64,000 nucleotides of DNA from Myxococcus landrumus (GTDB taxonomy: Bacteria > Myxococcota > Myxococcia > Myxococcales > Myxococcaceae), in NCBI RefSeq assembly GCF_017301635.1, contig NZ_CP071091.1, positions 6,770,001 through 6,834,000 on the forward strand. The letters run 5' to 3'. Of the stretch, positions 9,489 through 19,001 are shown in pieces. A program made the position numbers and the translations under genes. The notes beneath the pieces are model-generated. The model worked only from the letters and a program-made list of their open reading frames with translations. It was not told the DNA's origin and made no database searches. Numbering within the stretch: the first letter of the stretch is position 1; the number at the start of each line of letters is the position of its first letter.

Positions 9489-10355
9489 CGTCTCCTCCAG
9501 CAACGCGGCGTCGAAGAAGGCCCGGAGCCTGCGCGGATACTCCGTGGGCTCCACGGTGCTGAAGCCGCCATGGCTCGCCCCCTGGATGCGCCACGTCTGG
9601 GCGTACTCGCGCACGTGCGCGAAGAGCTCATCCGCGAGCGGCTGTCCGGACTCCTCCGAGCCCATGACGATGAACAAGGGCCGGGGCCGGACGTGGTCCA
9701 CCGCGTCGATGGTGCGCACCTCCTCGAGCGCGATGTCCCGTCGCCAGAACGGCACCAGCGCGGCGGACTGGGTGAGGAAGCCGAAGCGCCGGAAGTCATA
9801 CGCCGCCGCCAGCCACAGCGTGTTGAACGGCGACAGCAGCACCACCGCGCGAACCTCGGAGTCCTTCGCGGCGACCTCCGCCACCGCCGCCGAGCCGATG
9901 GAGAACCCCAGCGCCGCCACCCGCTTCGGGTCCACGTCCGGGCGAGCCCGCACGAACTCGAGCGCGGCCTTCACGTCCAGCCGCTCACGGTCTCCCCAGG
10001 TGGAGAACTCACCCTGGCTTTCTCCATGGGCGCGCAGGTCGAAGAGCAACACGCCATAGCCCGCGTCCGCGAGGATGCGCGCTTCGGGCAACAGGTCCGC
10101 GCGTGTCTGTGAAAGGCCGTGAGCCATCACCACGGCGGCGCGGTTGCGCGAGGGCACATACCAGCCACGCAATTCCAGCCCATCCGAGGTGAACAGCCGC
10201 ACATCCTGCGCCTGTGCGAAGTCCGCGGGCTTCGCCGGTGGCGTCCTCGGGTAGTGGAAGTACGCCTCCGAGTGCCGATACGCCCGAGCGAACAAGCCCC
10301 CGGAGACGAGTACACCCAACCCCACCACGGCCACGAAGACTCGCTTCCACTTCAT
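9477..10355 (-). CDS. Membrane-anchored alpha/beta hydrolase
   Basis: An alpha/beta-hydrolase fold protein of 292 aa from the ATG at 10355. The N-terminus MKWKRVFVAVVGLGVLVSG is a single membrane anchor or uncleaved signal, so the enzyme probably acts outside the cytoplasm. The oxyanion-region HGL motif (VVMAHGLSQTRAD), the nucleophile elbow GFSIGS and a late His in GASHGG give the Ser-Asp-His triad layout. It resembles the group of serine hydrolases annotated as dienelactone hydrolase or CocE-like; the substrate cannot be told. A GTG/ATG nine codons upstream (10382) is also possible. It is divergent from the GMC oxidoreductase across a ~175-bp promoter region. Confidence 0.85.
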   Translation of the reverse strand: MKWKRVFVAVVGLGVLVSGGLFARAYRHSEAYFHYPRTPPAKPADFAQAQDVRLFTSDGLELRGWYVPSRNRAAVVMAHGLSQTRADLLPEARILADAGYGVLLFDLRAHGESQGEFSTWGDRERLDVKAALEFVRARPDVDPKRVAALGFSIGSAAVAEVAAKDSEVRAVVLLSPFNTLWLAAAYDFRRFGFLTQSAALVPFWRRDIALEEVRTIDAVDHVRPRPLFIVMGSEESGQPLADELFAHVREYAQTWRIQGASHGGFSTVEPTEYPRRLRAFFDAALLEETATP

Positions 10356-10529
10356 GAAACAGAGCCACCTTCCCCGGGTCATTCACGCCCGGCTGCTTCT
10401 GCCCCACGCGAGTCACTCGCGACATGGGGGCGCGTCCATGGTCAATCTCGCGCGGCACAGTTTACACTGAGGACACTTGAACTCGCGGTGAGACACGCCG
10501 CGCACCACCTTTGCATTTGCAGGGATGCT

Positions 10530-12056
10530 GTGAGCACGTCCAAGACGATTTTCGATGCGGTGGTGGTGGGCTCCGGAGCGTGTGGTGGGTGGGCGGCCAA
10601 GCAGCTCACGGAAGCGGGCCTGAATGTCCTCGTGCTGGAGGCGGGCCGCAGTGAGCGCTCGGACCGGCTGCTCTGGCTGTGGCACCGCATCCGGCAGAAG
10701 TTGCTGGGCTATCGCGCGGAGTCGGATGACTCACGCAAGCAGCGGCAGTCGGTGCAATCCACCACCTTCGCGTGGCCCTTCCATCCCCACGCCTTCGTGG
10801 ATGACGTCGACAATCCCTACACCACGCCGAAGGACGCGCCCTTCGCGTGGATTCGCGCGCGGCAGGTCGGCGGGCGCACGTCCGTGAAGGCGCACGGCCG
10901 CCAGTTCTATCGGCTGTCTGATTTCAACTTCAAGGCAGGCAGCCGCGACGGACAAGGGCCGGACTGGCCGCTCACCCTCGAGGACCTCCGGCCGCACTAC
11001 GAGACCGTGGAGCGGTGGATGGGCATCCACGGCAACGCGGATGGGCTGGACACGCTGCCCGACTCCATCTTCGCCTCGCACATCCCGATGAACCCCGCCG
11101 AGCAACGGCTGAAGGAGCGCGTCGAGCGCCGCTGGCCGGAGCGCCGCGTGGTGGTCCGCCGCACCGCCTCCGCGCCCGTCACCATCCCCGCGGCGCTGAA
11201 GACGGGCCGCCTCACCCTGCGCACCCACGCGGTGGTGAACCAGGTGCTCCACGACGCGAAGACGGGCCGGGCCTCGGGCGTCAGCTACGTCGACACGAAG
11301 ACGGGGAAGACGCTGGAGGCCCACGGCCGCGTGGTGGTGCTCGCCGCGGGGACCATCGAGACCACGCGCCTGCTCCTGCACTCGACGAGCGCGGCGTTCC
11401 CCGACGGCCTGGGCAACTCCTCGGGGCAGCTAGGCCGCAACCTGATGGACCACACGTACCTGCTCGGCATCGAGGCGCGGATGAACCTGCCCCCCGAGCA
11501 GCAGCGCGCCGAGCAGAGCTGGGCGTACATCCCCCAGTTCCGCAACGTCACCGCCCAGGAGGACGGCTTCGCGCGAGGCTATGGCGTGCAGGTCTTCACC
11601 TTCGCGGACACGTGTCACTTCGTGCCCTTCGGGGAGATGGTGCCGCGCGCGGGCAACCGCGTGACGTTGAGCGCCACGGTGAAGGACCGCTGGGGGATTC
11701 CGGCGGCGCACATCGACTGCCGTCACTCGGACAACGAGCTGAAGATGTCCGCGGATGCCGTGGCGTCGTGCCAGGAGATGATGAAGGAAGCGGGCTTCAC
11801 GGTGGAGAAGGTGAACGACGCGCTCTCCACGCCGGGCATGGCCATCCACGAGGTGGGCACCGCGCGCATGGGCTCGGACCCGAAGACGTCCGTGCTCAAC
11901 CCGTGGAACCAGAGCTGGGACGTGTCCAACCTCTACGTCATGGACGGCGCCAGCTTCCCCTCACAGGGACCGCAGAACCCCACGCTGACCATGATGGCGC
12001 TCGCCGTACGAGCCAGCGCCCACATCGTCAGCGAGCTCAAGGCGGGCAGGCTCTAG
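10530..12056 (+). CDS. GMC-family FAD-dependent oxidoreductase
   Basis: About 508 aa from a GTG preceded by AGGG. The FAD Rossmann motif is at the N-terminus (AVVVGSGACGGWAAKQL, then VLVLEAG). The C-terminal GMC signature has HEVGTARMGSD (catalytic His) and GPQNPTLTMMALAVR (catalytic Asn), next to the FAD-contacting YVMDGASFP. The family oxidises alcohols, sugars or sterols using FAD; many bacterial members of this form work with a small gluconate-dehydrogenase-like subunit, which is absent here. No export signal is apparent. Substrate unknown. The frame is open further upstream, but residues before the GTG are unlike the family. Confidence 0.9.
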   Translation: MSTSKTIFDAVVVGSGACGGWAAKQLTEAGLNVLVLEAGRSERSDRLLWLWHRIRQKLLGYRAESDDSRKQRQSVQSTTFAWPFHPHAFVDDVDNPYTTPKDAPFAWIRARQVGGRTSVKAHGRQFYRLSDFNFKAGSRDGQGPDWPLTLEDLRPHYETVERWMGIHGNADGLDTLPDSIFASHIPMNPAEQRLKERVERRWPERRVVVRRTASAPVTIPAALKTGRLTLRTHAVVNQVLHDAKTGRASGVSYVDTKTGKTLEAHGRVVVLAAGTIETTRLLLHSTSAAFPDGLGNSSGQLGRNLMDHTYLLGIEARMNLPPEQQRAEQSWAYIPQFRNVTAQEDGFARGYGVQVFTFADTCHFVPFGEMVPRAGNRVTLSATVKDRWGIPAAHIDCRHSDNELKMSADAVASCQEMMKEAGFTVEKVNDALSTPGMAIHEVGTARMGSDPKTSVLNPWNQSWDVSNLYVMDGASFPSQGPQNPTLTMMALAVRASAHIVSELKAGRL

Positions 12057-12116
12057 CCTCCACCGCCCGGGCGGCCACCGCGTCACCTCCTCACGCGGGG
12101 CCGCCCATCCAACACC

Positions 12117-12266
12117 TCAAGCGCCGGGCTTGGGGGTGCCCTTGTTGTTCGGAGGGGTGGGCTTCTCGCGCAAGCTGAGTCGCGAGCTCCACATCGCGGG
12201 CGTCACGACCACGATGAGCAGCGTCAACAGCACGGTTCCAATCATCAGCTCCCAAATCATGTCCAT
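12117..12266 (-). CDS. 49-aa single-pass membrane protein
   Basis: A short gene with an excellent ribosome site (AGGTG six bases before ATG). The product has an N-terminal hydrophobic helix (residues ~4-25, IWELMIGTVLLTLLIVVV) and a Lys/Pro-rich cytoplasmic-type tail ending KGTPKPGA. It lies 102 bases downstream of the multicopper oxidase gene on the same strand, so it may be the last gene of that operon. No family recognised. Confidence 0.65.
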   Translation of the reverse strand: MDMIWELMIGTVLLTLLIVVVTPAMWSSRLSLREKPTPPNNKGTPKPGA

Positions 12267-12368
12267 GGTGTCACCTGTCGAGGCAAAGGGTTCAGGGATG
12301 CGTTTGTGAATCCGGGGGATGCGTGAGGAGTGCCAACCGGGCGGCTCGGCCCCGGCGGGCGAAGCGAG

Positions 12369-13811
12369 TCAGCGGGCGCGCACGTCAATCAGGGCCATCA
12401 TTCCGGCCTCGGCGTGCTCGAGGATGTGGCAGTGCACCATCCACGAGCCCACGTCGGTGGGGACCATGGCGATGTCCACCGTCTCGCGTCCGCGGATGAG
12501 CACGGTGTCTCGGAAGAACGGCTCATCCACGGGCACGCCGTTGCGAGCGAGCAGCCGGAAGAACATCCCGTGGTGGTGGATGGGATGCAGCCGGGCCGAC
12601 TCGTTGACGTAGCGCAGCCGATAGAACTGGCCCTGCGTCAGCGTGAGAATCGGCTCTTCGTGGTGGTGCTGCGCATGGTCGACGAACGCCTTGCCGTCGA
12701 TGGTCCACTCGATGCCGAGCGGGCCACCCCCGCGAGCGTTCAACCGGAAGGTGTGGTGCTCCGGCACCTCCAGGCCCGTCTTCCATGCGGGGACATGAGC
12801 GCGAGCGGGAGACTCGAACGAGGGAGGCTCCACGGGCTCGCCCTCGATGACGATGTCCGCCAGCGAATTGGGACGCCGTGAGGAGAACCGGTCCACGACG
12901 GTGAAGGGCGCGGCCAGGCTCTGGTTGAAGGTGATGTCCAGGTCGATGCGGTTGCCGGGTGCCAGCTCGATGCCCGTGGGGTCGATGGGCTCGCGCAGAT
13001 ACATCCCATCCACGGCGATGAGCTTCGCGGCCAGCCCCGAGAAGTCCGGCATCACCACGCGCCCGTTCGACGAGTTGAGCATGCGCAAGCGGATGCGCTC
13101 ACCCGGGCGCACGCTCAGCACCTCGCGAGAGCGCCCGTTCACCGTGATGACGTTGCCCCACCGTCCATCGTGAGACAGGTCATGGCGCGTGTTGAAGCGC
13201 GGGTCCACCTGCCCCGTCTGGTCGAGCAGCCAGTCGTCCACCACCCACATCACGTCGCGGCTGTAGGGCGGAGGGTTGGCGTCCTCGACGATGAGCACGC
13301 CGTACAGCCCGCGCTCCACCTGCTCGCTGCCGCGCACGTGCGGATGGAACCAGTACGTGCCCGCGTCCTTGGGAGTGAACTCGTAGACGAACGTCCCCCC
13401 GGGCTTCACCGGCGGCTGGGTGGCATTCGGCACTCCGTCCATGGCGTTGGGCAGACGCACGCCGTGCCAGTGGATGGTGGTCTCCTGAGGGAGCTTGTTG
13501 GAGAAGCGGACTCGCAGCGTCTCGCCCAGGCGGATGCGGAGCTGCGGGCCCGGCACCTGGCCGTTGTAGGCCCAGACGCGCAGGCGGCGTCCGTCCACGA
13601 GCTCGACCTCGGTGGGCTCGGCGACGATGTCGAACGAGCGGACCTTCCCGTTGGGGCGCGCCTCCAGCGGATAGGCGCCCGTGAACTCACGCAGCGCTGT
13701 CTGCGTGGCGCGGGGAGACTCGGCCGCTCCCTGCTTCGAGCAGGAGGTGGCGGCCGTGATGAACAGCAGCGGAAGGGCGATACGACGTGCGCCAGCCACG
13801 AGGGCTCGCAC
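12369..13811 (-). CDS. Multicopper oxidase, probable lipoprotein
   Basis: A three-cupredoxin-domain copper oxidase of about 480 aa. All four copper-ligand motifs are present: HWHG, WFHPH, HPIHHHG and HCHILEH with a following Met (HAEAGMM) as axial T1 ligand region. The chosen GTG at 13811 gives a hydrophobic signal ending AATSC, a weak lipobox; an in-frame start 29 codons upstream lacks that logic. It would couple oxidation of Cu(I) or phenolic substrates to reduction of oxygen in the periplasm or at the outer membrane. It is flanked by a Cys/His-rich exported protein upstream and a tiny membrane protein downstream. Myxobacteria are known to use several such oxidases in copper tolerance. Copper detoxification is the best inference. 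Confidence 0.92.
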   Translation of the reverse strand: MRALVAGARRIALPLLFITAATSCSKQGAAESPRATQTALREFTGAYPLEARPNGKVRSFDIVAEPTEVELVDGRRLRVWAYNGQVPGPQLRIRLGETLRVRFSNKLPQETTIHWHGVRLPNAMDGVPNATQPPVKPGGTFVYEFTPKDAGTYWFHPHVRGSEQVERGLYGVLIVEDANPPPYSRDVMWVVDDWLLDQTGQVDPRFNTRHDLSHDGRWGNVITVNGRSREVLSVRPGERIRLRMLNSSNGRVVMPDFSGLAAKLIAVDGMYLREPIDPTGIELAPGNRIDLDITFNQSLAAPFTVVDRFSSRRPNSLADIVIEGEPVEPPSFESPARAHVPAWKTGLEVPEHHTFRLNARGGGPLGIEWTIDGKAFVDHAQHHHEEPILTLTQGQFYRLRYVNESARLHPIHHHGMFFRLLARNGVPVDEPFFRDTVLIRGRETVDIAMVPTDVGSWMVHCHILEHAEAGMMALIDVRAR

Positions 13812-14047
13812 GCACCAGGAAGAAGTCCACACGTTGTCAGGCTCCAGGCAGGAGTCAGCGGCTGGCCGGAGCGATGACGCGCGCACCCGGCCCCTCAAGG
13901 CGTCCTGGAGGCGTCGGCATCACGGCCACGGTGCGCGGGGCACACCGAGGACATGCGCGTCGCCTCGCGCACGGGGACACGGCCTGACGACACCTCGAGA
14001 CAACGGCCCCGAGGAGACGGCATGGCTCGGCCCGCGCGCCGGAGCGC

Positions 14048-14455
14048 TCAGATGAGCAGCGTGCGGATGCGAAGGAAGACAGGGGGCCCCTGCGCGTGGG
14101 GGACATCCCAGAGCGCGAGCGACCGCTGAGGGCCGAACTCGGGCGCCTTGGCGTGGAGCCAGGCGGCCGGCGGCAGCGCTGGAGGCGCGGCGAGGAAGGG
14201 GCTGTAGCTGGAGAGGCTCGCCTCGGTGGGCGCGGGCAGGTCCCAGTGGGGCTCGTCACAGCAGTCCGACTGGAACGCGGGCTGCTTCCCCTGGGTGTCG
14301 TCCGCCGCGTGTGCCTCCGTGTGGGGGCACTCGCACTTGGACGAGCGTCGCTGGACCTGTCGCTCGCAGTAGTGCCCCAGCCCGGCCACACCGCTGGCGA
14401 CGACCTGCCAGCCGAGCAGCAGCGCGAGCGTGAGAAGGCGCGACAGTCCAGACAC
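14048..14455 (-). CDS. Exported Cys/His-rich protein upstream of the copper oxidase
   Basis: About 135 aa from a GTG whose first residues (VSGLSRLLTLALLLGWQVVASG) form a signal peptide. The mature part has metal-ligand clusters HYCER, KCECPHTEAHA and a CC pair, then a Pro/Ala-rich region and a C-terminus GPPVFLRIRTLLI. This resembles small DUF2946-like proteins found beside copper genes, but I cannot assign it firmly. It lies 236 bases upstream of the multicopper oxidase on the same strand. A periplasmic copper-binding role is inference. In-frame upstream starts exist and would bury the signal peptide. Confidence 0.65.
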   Translation of the reverse strand: MSGLSRLLTLALLLGWQVVASGVAGLGHYCERQVQRRSSKCECPHTEAHAADDTQGKQPAFQSDCCDEPHWDLPAPTEASLSSYSPFLAAPPALPPAAWLHAKAPEFGPQRSLALWDVPHAQGPPVFLRIRTLLI

Positions 14456-14550
14456 GATGGCTCGGGTATACGCCGCGTCCGTCCCCGCCGCAACGCACGC
14501 GAACCGGGAGGGCCGTGCGCCGCTGACAGGCGCCATTCGAGAACCTCGGG

Positions 14551-16197
14551 CTAGAGCCGGGTGCCTCGTCCGCCCAGCGCCGCGCCGACCAGGAGGAGCA
14601 CCGCCAGCACCAGCGCCACCGGGCCCAGCCAGTTGCCCCACACCAAGGCAAGCGAGGGGCGCACCTGCGCCGAGGGCACCCGCATGACCCGAGCCCCCCG
14701 CTGGTCATCCCCGATGTCGGTGAGCACCTCCCCGGAGGCATCGATGAGCGCGGAGACACCGGAGTTCGTCACGCGCACCTGCGGCCGGCGCGTCTCGATG
14801 CTGCGGAAGATGGCGTGGGTGAGGTGGAGCCCCGGCCCCCGAGTGCCCGCGAACCACGAGTCATTCGACAGCGTGAGCAGCAGGTCCGCGTCCTGTCGGG
14901 CCTCCTCCGCGACATACGAGGGGAAGAGGGTGTCGTAGCAGATGAGCGGCGCGACGCGGAGCATCCGCCCATCCCGTCGCCGCAGCGCCACCGTCCGAGG
15001 CCCGGGGCCTGGCGTCCAGCGCCCCGTCCAGGGAAGCCACGCGCGAAGATGTTCCGAGTCGATGGCCTCGGGCACCCACTCCGTCAATGGGAAGAGCTTG
15101 GACTTGCGATACACCGCGCGCTCAGGTGCACCGCCCTCCCCCGCCGAGGGAGACAGGAACATGGCGGCGTTGAACTCGCGCCCGTCCTCCACGTCGTAGG
15201 AGCCGAAGATGAGCGGCACGGCGCGAGCGGAGACATAGCCCGCAATCTCCGCGTCGAGCTCCGCGCCCGCCTCGCTCTTGGGCACACCGAAGGGCGTCGG
15301 GTACACCGTCTCGGGCCAGACGAGCACATCGAGCGGAGCCTCGCGCAGCAGCCCATCCGACAGGGCGTAGTGCGTATCGAGCACCATCCGTACCACTTCG
15401 TACGCGCCCCGCTCCGCCTTGAGCTTCTCGTAGTTCGTGATGTTGGCCTGCACCGCGCCCACCACCAGCAACGGCTCCGCGTGTGTCGCCGCGCGAAGCT
15501 CGTGAAGCCGGACGGCGCCATAGCCCATCAACGCCAGGACGATGGCCCCGGCCGCGAGCAACCGACGCAGCGCGAACGAAGCCCCTCGTCGGCGAAACGC
15601 ATTCACCGCCGCGAGCAGACACTCATTGACGAGCAACAACACGAGCGTGAGCCCCGGCGCCCCCGCGAGGTCCGCGCCCTGGCGCAGCCGCTCCGAATAC
15701 ACGAGCGCCTGTCCCAACGTGTCCGCGAAGGGCTTGGGCGCCAGCCACTCCACGCCCACGAACACCAACACGCTCGCCATGGGGGGAAGCCACGCGGCCC
15801 TCGTCCCCACCGCGCGCCGGGCCAGGTGCCGCGCGAGCGCGGTGACAGGGAACTGAAGCTGGAACACGGGCGCCGTGAGCAGCAACAGCATCCAGCACAA
15901 CCAGACCGGCGCCCCCGAATAGGAATGCAGGGCCCTCGGGAACCACGAGAAGACGACCGCGGTGAACGTGGCGCTGAGCACCCCACCGAGCACCAGCGCC
16001 TCCCGCGAGGTCCGCGCCTGGTCCACCGACGCGAGCCACGGCACCAACGCCACCCAGCCCAGCACGGTCCACGGAGCCTGAAGCAGCGAGAACGCCCACA
16101 GCGCCAAGGTGGTGGCGGCCATGGCGCACACCCAGCCCACGAAGCGAGCCGAGCCCGAGCCCGAAGGCGAAACCTCCACCAGCCGGCTCACGCTCAA
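14551..16197 (-). CDS. lnt: Apolipoprotein N-acyltransferase
   Basis: Adds the third acyl chain to the N-terminal Cys of lipoproteins in the inner membrane. The 548-aa protein has about six N-terminal transmembrane helices, a nitrilase-fold domain, and a final helix (LALVWGNWLGPVALVLAVLL). The catalytic triad is visible as E296 (VWPETVYP), K365 (YRKSKLFPLTEW) and C420 (ICYDTLFP). The gene start overlaps the stop of the upstream membrane protein by 4 bases, so the two are probably one operon. The enzyme fits a genome with the many lipoproteins seen here. Confidence 0.95.
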   Translation of the reverse strand: MSVSRLVEVSPSGSGSARFVGWVCAMAATTLALWAFSLLQAPWTVLGWVALVPWLASVDQARTSREALVLGGVLSATFTAVVFSWFPRALHSYSGAPVWLCWMLLLLTAPVFQLQFPVTALARHLARRAVGTRAAWLPPMASVLVFVGVEWLAPKPFADTLGQALVYSERLRQGADLAGAPGLTLVLLLVNECLLAAVNAFRRRGASFALRRLLAAGAIVLALMGYGAVRLHELRAATHAEPLLVVGAVQANITNYEKLKAERGAYEVVRMVLDTHYALSDGLLREAPLDVLVWPETVYPTPFGVPKSEAGAELDAEIAGYVSARAVPLIFGSYDVEDGREFNAAMFLSPSAGEGGAPERAVYRKSKLFPLTEWVPEAIDSEHLRAWLPWTGRWTPGPGPRTVALRRRDGRMLRVAPLICYDTLFPSYVAEEARQDADLLLTLSNDSWFAGTRGPGLHLTHAIFRSIETRRPQVRVTNSGVSALIDASGEVLTDIGDDQRGARVMRVPSAQVRPSLALVWGNWLGPVALVLAVLLLVGAALGGRGTRL

Positions 16198-16841
16198 GGA
16201 GCGTCCTTGGACTCGTCCGACTTGGGCAGCTCCAGCATCCGCAAGGGCATGCCCGGAGGCGCCAGCTCCTCGGGCACCACGCGATTCTCTGGGATGGGGA
16301 TGGGCTGGCCATTCGCATCCACCGGTTTGTGGTCCGGGTGGAACATGAGGATGGCCTCGACGCGCTCACCCTCGTCCGTGGACTGGTAGTGGCGCACGTA
16401 GCCCGGAGGCAGCTCGAAGTCCTCCGGCACGACGATGCCCACCTTGAGGGGCTTCGTGCCGCGTTGATAGAGCTGAAGCCCCGTGCGCTCGGCCGGCGGC
16501 GGCATGTCTGACTCCGGCTGGGCGGGAGGCACGCCCTCCGCGACAGGCGGAGACGGAACCACCGGCTGCAAGGTGGCGCGCGGCGGCGCCGTGGGAGCCC
16601 GAGCCACCACCGGCGCGGGCGCGACGACGGGCGGCGGCGACTCGACGAAGGGCGACTCCTCCACCCCCACGTCCGAGTGGCTCCACCACACGCTCAACAC
16701 GACACACAGGGCGGTGAAGATGAGCGCACCACCCACCAGCCAGCGCGCGGCCCCACCTCCCGAGGAAGGGCGCGGCGCGGCCACATGGGTGACGCCGTCT
16801 GGGTCGACGCGCCGTTCTGAAGATGAGTGCTGCGGCCGCAT
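16194..16841 (-). CDS. Membrane-anchored Pro-rich protein, coupled to lnt
   Basis: A 215-aa protein of unknown function. Residues ~33-52 (WLVGGALIFTALCVVLSVWW) form one transmembrane helix. A 70-residue Pro/Ala/Val-rich linker follows, then a compact C-terminal part (LKVGIVVPEDFELPPGY, VRHYQSTDEGERVEAI) that is likely periplasmic. The stop overlaps the lnt start (16194-16197), implying translational coupling. No family recognised; a link to envelope or lipoprotein biology is inferred only from position. Confidence 0.8.
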   Translation of the reverse strand: MRPQHSSSERRVDPDGVTHVAAPRPSSGGGAARWLVGGALIFTALCVVLSVWWSHSDVGVEESPFVESPPPVVAPAPVVARAPTAPPRATLQPVVPSPPVAEGVPPAQPESDMPPPAERTGLQLYQRGTKPLKVGIVVPEDFELPPGYVRHYQSTDEGERVEAILMFHPDHKPVDANGQPIPIPENRVVPEELAPPGMPLRMLELPKSDESKDAP

Positions 16842-16938
16842 GCTCGCCGGGAGACCTCCGCGCTGCGTATGCTACGGACACCCTCTCGCCGAGGCAAACG
16901 CAGCCACCACATCGGCAACCGCTCTCCCTCCTCGCGCC

Positions 16939-17856
16939 ATGAGCACTCTCTCCGTCTACAGCCTCCCTCTCAGCGAGCCCCTCCCTCCCGCCGTCGCGGA
17001 GGACTCGCGCTTCAGGCTCCACGCCTGGACACCCGCGCGACGCGCCGTGGCGATGCTCGCGCAGGCCGTGGCCCTGGGCAGCCTGCTCTTCTTCATCGGC
17101 TGGTTGGTGAAGGACATCCTCGCGGGAGAGCAGACGCTCACCCCGGAGCCGCTCGTGCTCGGGCTCCTCGCGGGTGTGGGCGGTCCCCTGCTGCTCGTGG
17201 CGGTGCTGCGCTTCCTCGCCCGGGCCACGCTGGAAGTGGGCGCCACGGACGTGACGCTCATCCTGCGCACGCGCGCGATGATGGAGATTCCCTTCCACAC
17301 CGTGGCGTCGGTGCGCCCGTGGCGTCTGCCGCTGCCCGGGCCGGGACTGGTGCTGCGGCTGACATCGGGGCGGGAGCTCGACTACGGCCTGGAAGCCGAG
17401 GACGCGGTGCCGCTGCTCGAGGTGCTGCGCCGTCACGAGGCCACCCTGGGAGACGCGGCCTCACATCCGGTGCTGCGCTATGGACAGGCGCGCAAGGCGC
17501 TGTGGCGCAAGCGCTGGTACCACCTGCTCCTCAAGCTCGTGGTGTTTCCGCTGGTGCCCGCGGGCATCTTCTTCCGAGCCCATCAGTACATCGCCTTCGG
17601 CGGCGCGTTCGGCGAGTACCACCTGCTCGGCCTCGAGGCGTATCTGCGCACGTTCGGCCGCTATTACGCGCCGGTGGCGCTGAGCCTGTTGCTCATCGCG
17701 TGCCTCTGGCGCGGGGTGGCGGAGCTGGTGTCGCTCGCGGCGGCCTGGGCGGCGCCCTCGTGGACGCGCGGCGTGCGGCGGAGCGTCGAGTGGCTCGGAC
17801 GGCTCATCTACTACGTGGGCATCCTCACCTTCACCGCGATGCGCTTCCTCGCCTAG
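16939..17856 (+). CDS. Polytopic membrane protein with possible PH-like segment
   Basis: About 305 aa from the ATG at 16939. Two N-terminal helices (VAMLAQAVALGSLLFFIGWL and LVLGLLAGVGGPLLLVAVL) are followed by a short soluble beta-rich segment (TLEVGATDVTLILRTRAMM, then IPFHTVASVRPW) that looks like a bacterial PH-type domain. Three more hydrophobic helices close the protein. It is divergent from the lnt operon with a ~97-bp gap. Not recognised beyond this; function unknown. Confidence 0.75.
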   Translation: MSTLSVYSLPLSEPLPPAVAEDSRFRLHAWTPARRAVAMLAQAVALGSLLFFIGWLVKDILAGEQTLTPEPLVLGLLAGVGGPLLLVAVLRFLARATLEVGATDVTLILRTRAMMEIPFHTVASVRPWRLPLPGPGLVLRLTSGRELDYGLEAEDAVPLLEVLRRHEATLGDAASHPVLRYGQARKALWRKRWYHLLLKLVVFPLVPAGIFFRAHQYIAFGGAFGEYHLLGLEAYLRTFGRYYAPVALSLLLIACLWRGVAELVSLAAAWAAPSWTRGVRRSVEWLGRLIYYVGILTFTAMRFLA

Positions 17857-17865
17857 AACGGACAA

Positions 17866-17896
17866 GGCCCCCAGCTCTCGAGGAGAACCAGGGGCC
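17866..17896. terminator. Stem-loop between convergent genes
   Basis: GGCCCC (17866-17871) pairs with GGGGCC (17891-17896) in the 56-bp space between two convergent genes. Short stem and no T-run; position supports a shared terminator. Confidence 0.4.
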
Positions 17897-17912
17897 CTGG
17901 ATGCGGCTCACA

Positions 17913-19001
17913 TCACGGCGTGGAGGGGTTGAAGCGCGTGCCTTCCCAGCCCATGCGCTCGTGGCCGGTCTTGTTCCACTCGGGGTTCTTCCCGTTGACG
18001 ACCTGGCCATCGGTGAACTGGGGCGCGCCCGTGCCGGAGCCCGAGCCCGAGAAGATGTTCACGCCGATGGTGGTGCCGAAGTACGTCGGGTGGGTGTTGT
18101 CCGACTGGATGTAGTCGTAGCTGGTGCTGGAGCTGACGAAGTGCGTGTTCGCATCGCGCAGCGTGCCGCGCAGCGCGCCGGTGATGCGAGCCACGTACGC
18201 GTCCTCGGTCTCACCGGAGACGTAGCGCAGGGCCTCGGAGTCCACCTGGCCGTCGCCGTTGGAGTCGTAGTCGGCGGCCATCATCTCCGCGAACGAGTCC
18301 GCGCACTTGAAGCCGTACTTGTCCGCCAGGTTGCAGGTGCGCCAGTTGCTGCGCACCAGCAGCGGGAGGAACTTCACCTGCTTGTTGATGGAGGCGCCCG
18401 TCCCGGCGTCCTTGCAGCCCGTCTGGACATTGTCCGCGTCGAAGCCGGGGTAGTAGATGTTGGAGACAATCTTGACCTTGGCCGTCGTCGCGTACTGGTT
18501 GATGGCCTGCATGGCCCTCTCCGTGTACGTGGTACAGGCCGCCAGCGCCGCCTCCAGGCCGCTGTAGTTACAGGTCCCCGTCTGGTCGGAGAACGCGCTG
18601 CGCGCCTGGAGATAGTCATTGCCGCACATCTCGAACATCACGACGCGCGTGTTGGCCGCCTGCATGTACGAGCGCTCGGAGACAATCTTGTTGTTGTAGA
18701 TGTCGTCCGCGCGCGCGCCGGACTTCGTGCGGCGGATGACCTCCATGTCCGTGTTCCAGATTTTCGCCAGGTACTCACCCTGCACCACCGGAGCCGCGCG
18801 GCGGGCCACGCTGGTCAGCCCTCCGTTGTAGCCCGCATAGATGGAGTCGCCGTACGCCACGATGCGGTACTTCGTCGTGGACGTGGACCGGTCGATGGTC
18901 CACGACGTGTTCTGGTTGATGGTGCTCGCCATCGCGCTACCACTCACCGCGCCAGCCGCGACCACAGCGGCCAAGGACAGCCCATTGCGACGGAAGGACA
19001 T
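17913..19001 (-). CDS. Secreted SGNH/GDSL-type hydrolase
   Basis: A 362-aa exported esterase-like enzyme. MSFRRNGLSLAAVVAAGAVS is a signal peptide, cleaved near AMA. SGNH blocks are present: Ser in AYGDSIYAG (block I), CGNDYLQ (block III, GxND) and SDNTHPTYFG (block V, DxxH). The protein is rich in Cys and in Tyr/Asn, and ends with a Trp-containing tail. Family members hydrolyse esters of lipids, sugars or peptides; the substrate is unknown. The ATG at 19001 has an AGAGAG-rich leader. Its promoter lies in the 222-bp region shared with the divergent ClC gene. Confidence 0.88.
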   Translation of the reverse strand: MSFRRNGLSLAAVVAAGAVSGSAMASTINQNTSWTIDRSTSTTKYRIVAYGDSIYAGYNGGLTSVARRAAPVVQGEYLAKIWNTDMEVIRRTKSGARADDIYNNKIVSERSYMQAANTRVVMFEMCGNDYLQARSAFSDQTGTCNYSGLEAALAACTTYTERAMQAINQYATTAKVKIVSNIYYPGFDADNVQTGCKDAGTGASINKQVKFLPLLVRSNWRTCNLADKYGFKCADSFAEMMAADYDSNGDGQVDSEALRYVSGETEDAYVARITGALRGTLRDANTHFVSSSTSYDYIQSDNTHPTYFGTTIGVNIFSGSGSGTGAPQFTDGQVVNGKNPEWNKTGHERMGWEGTRFNPSTP

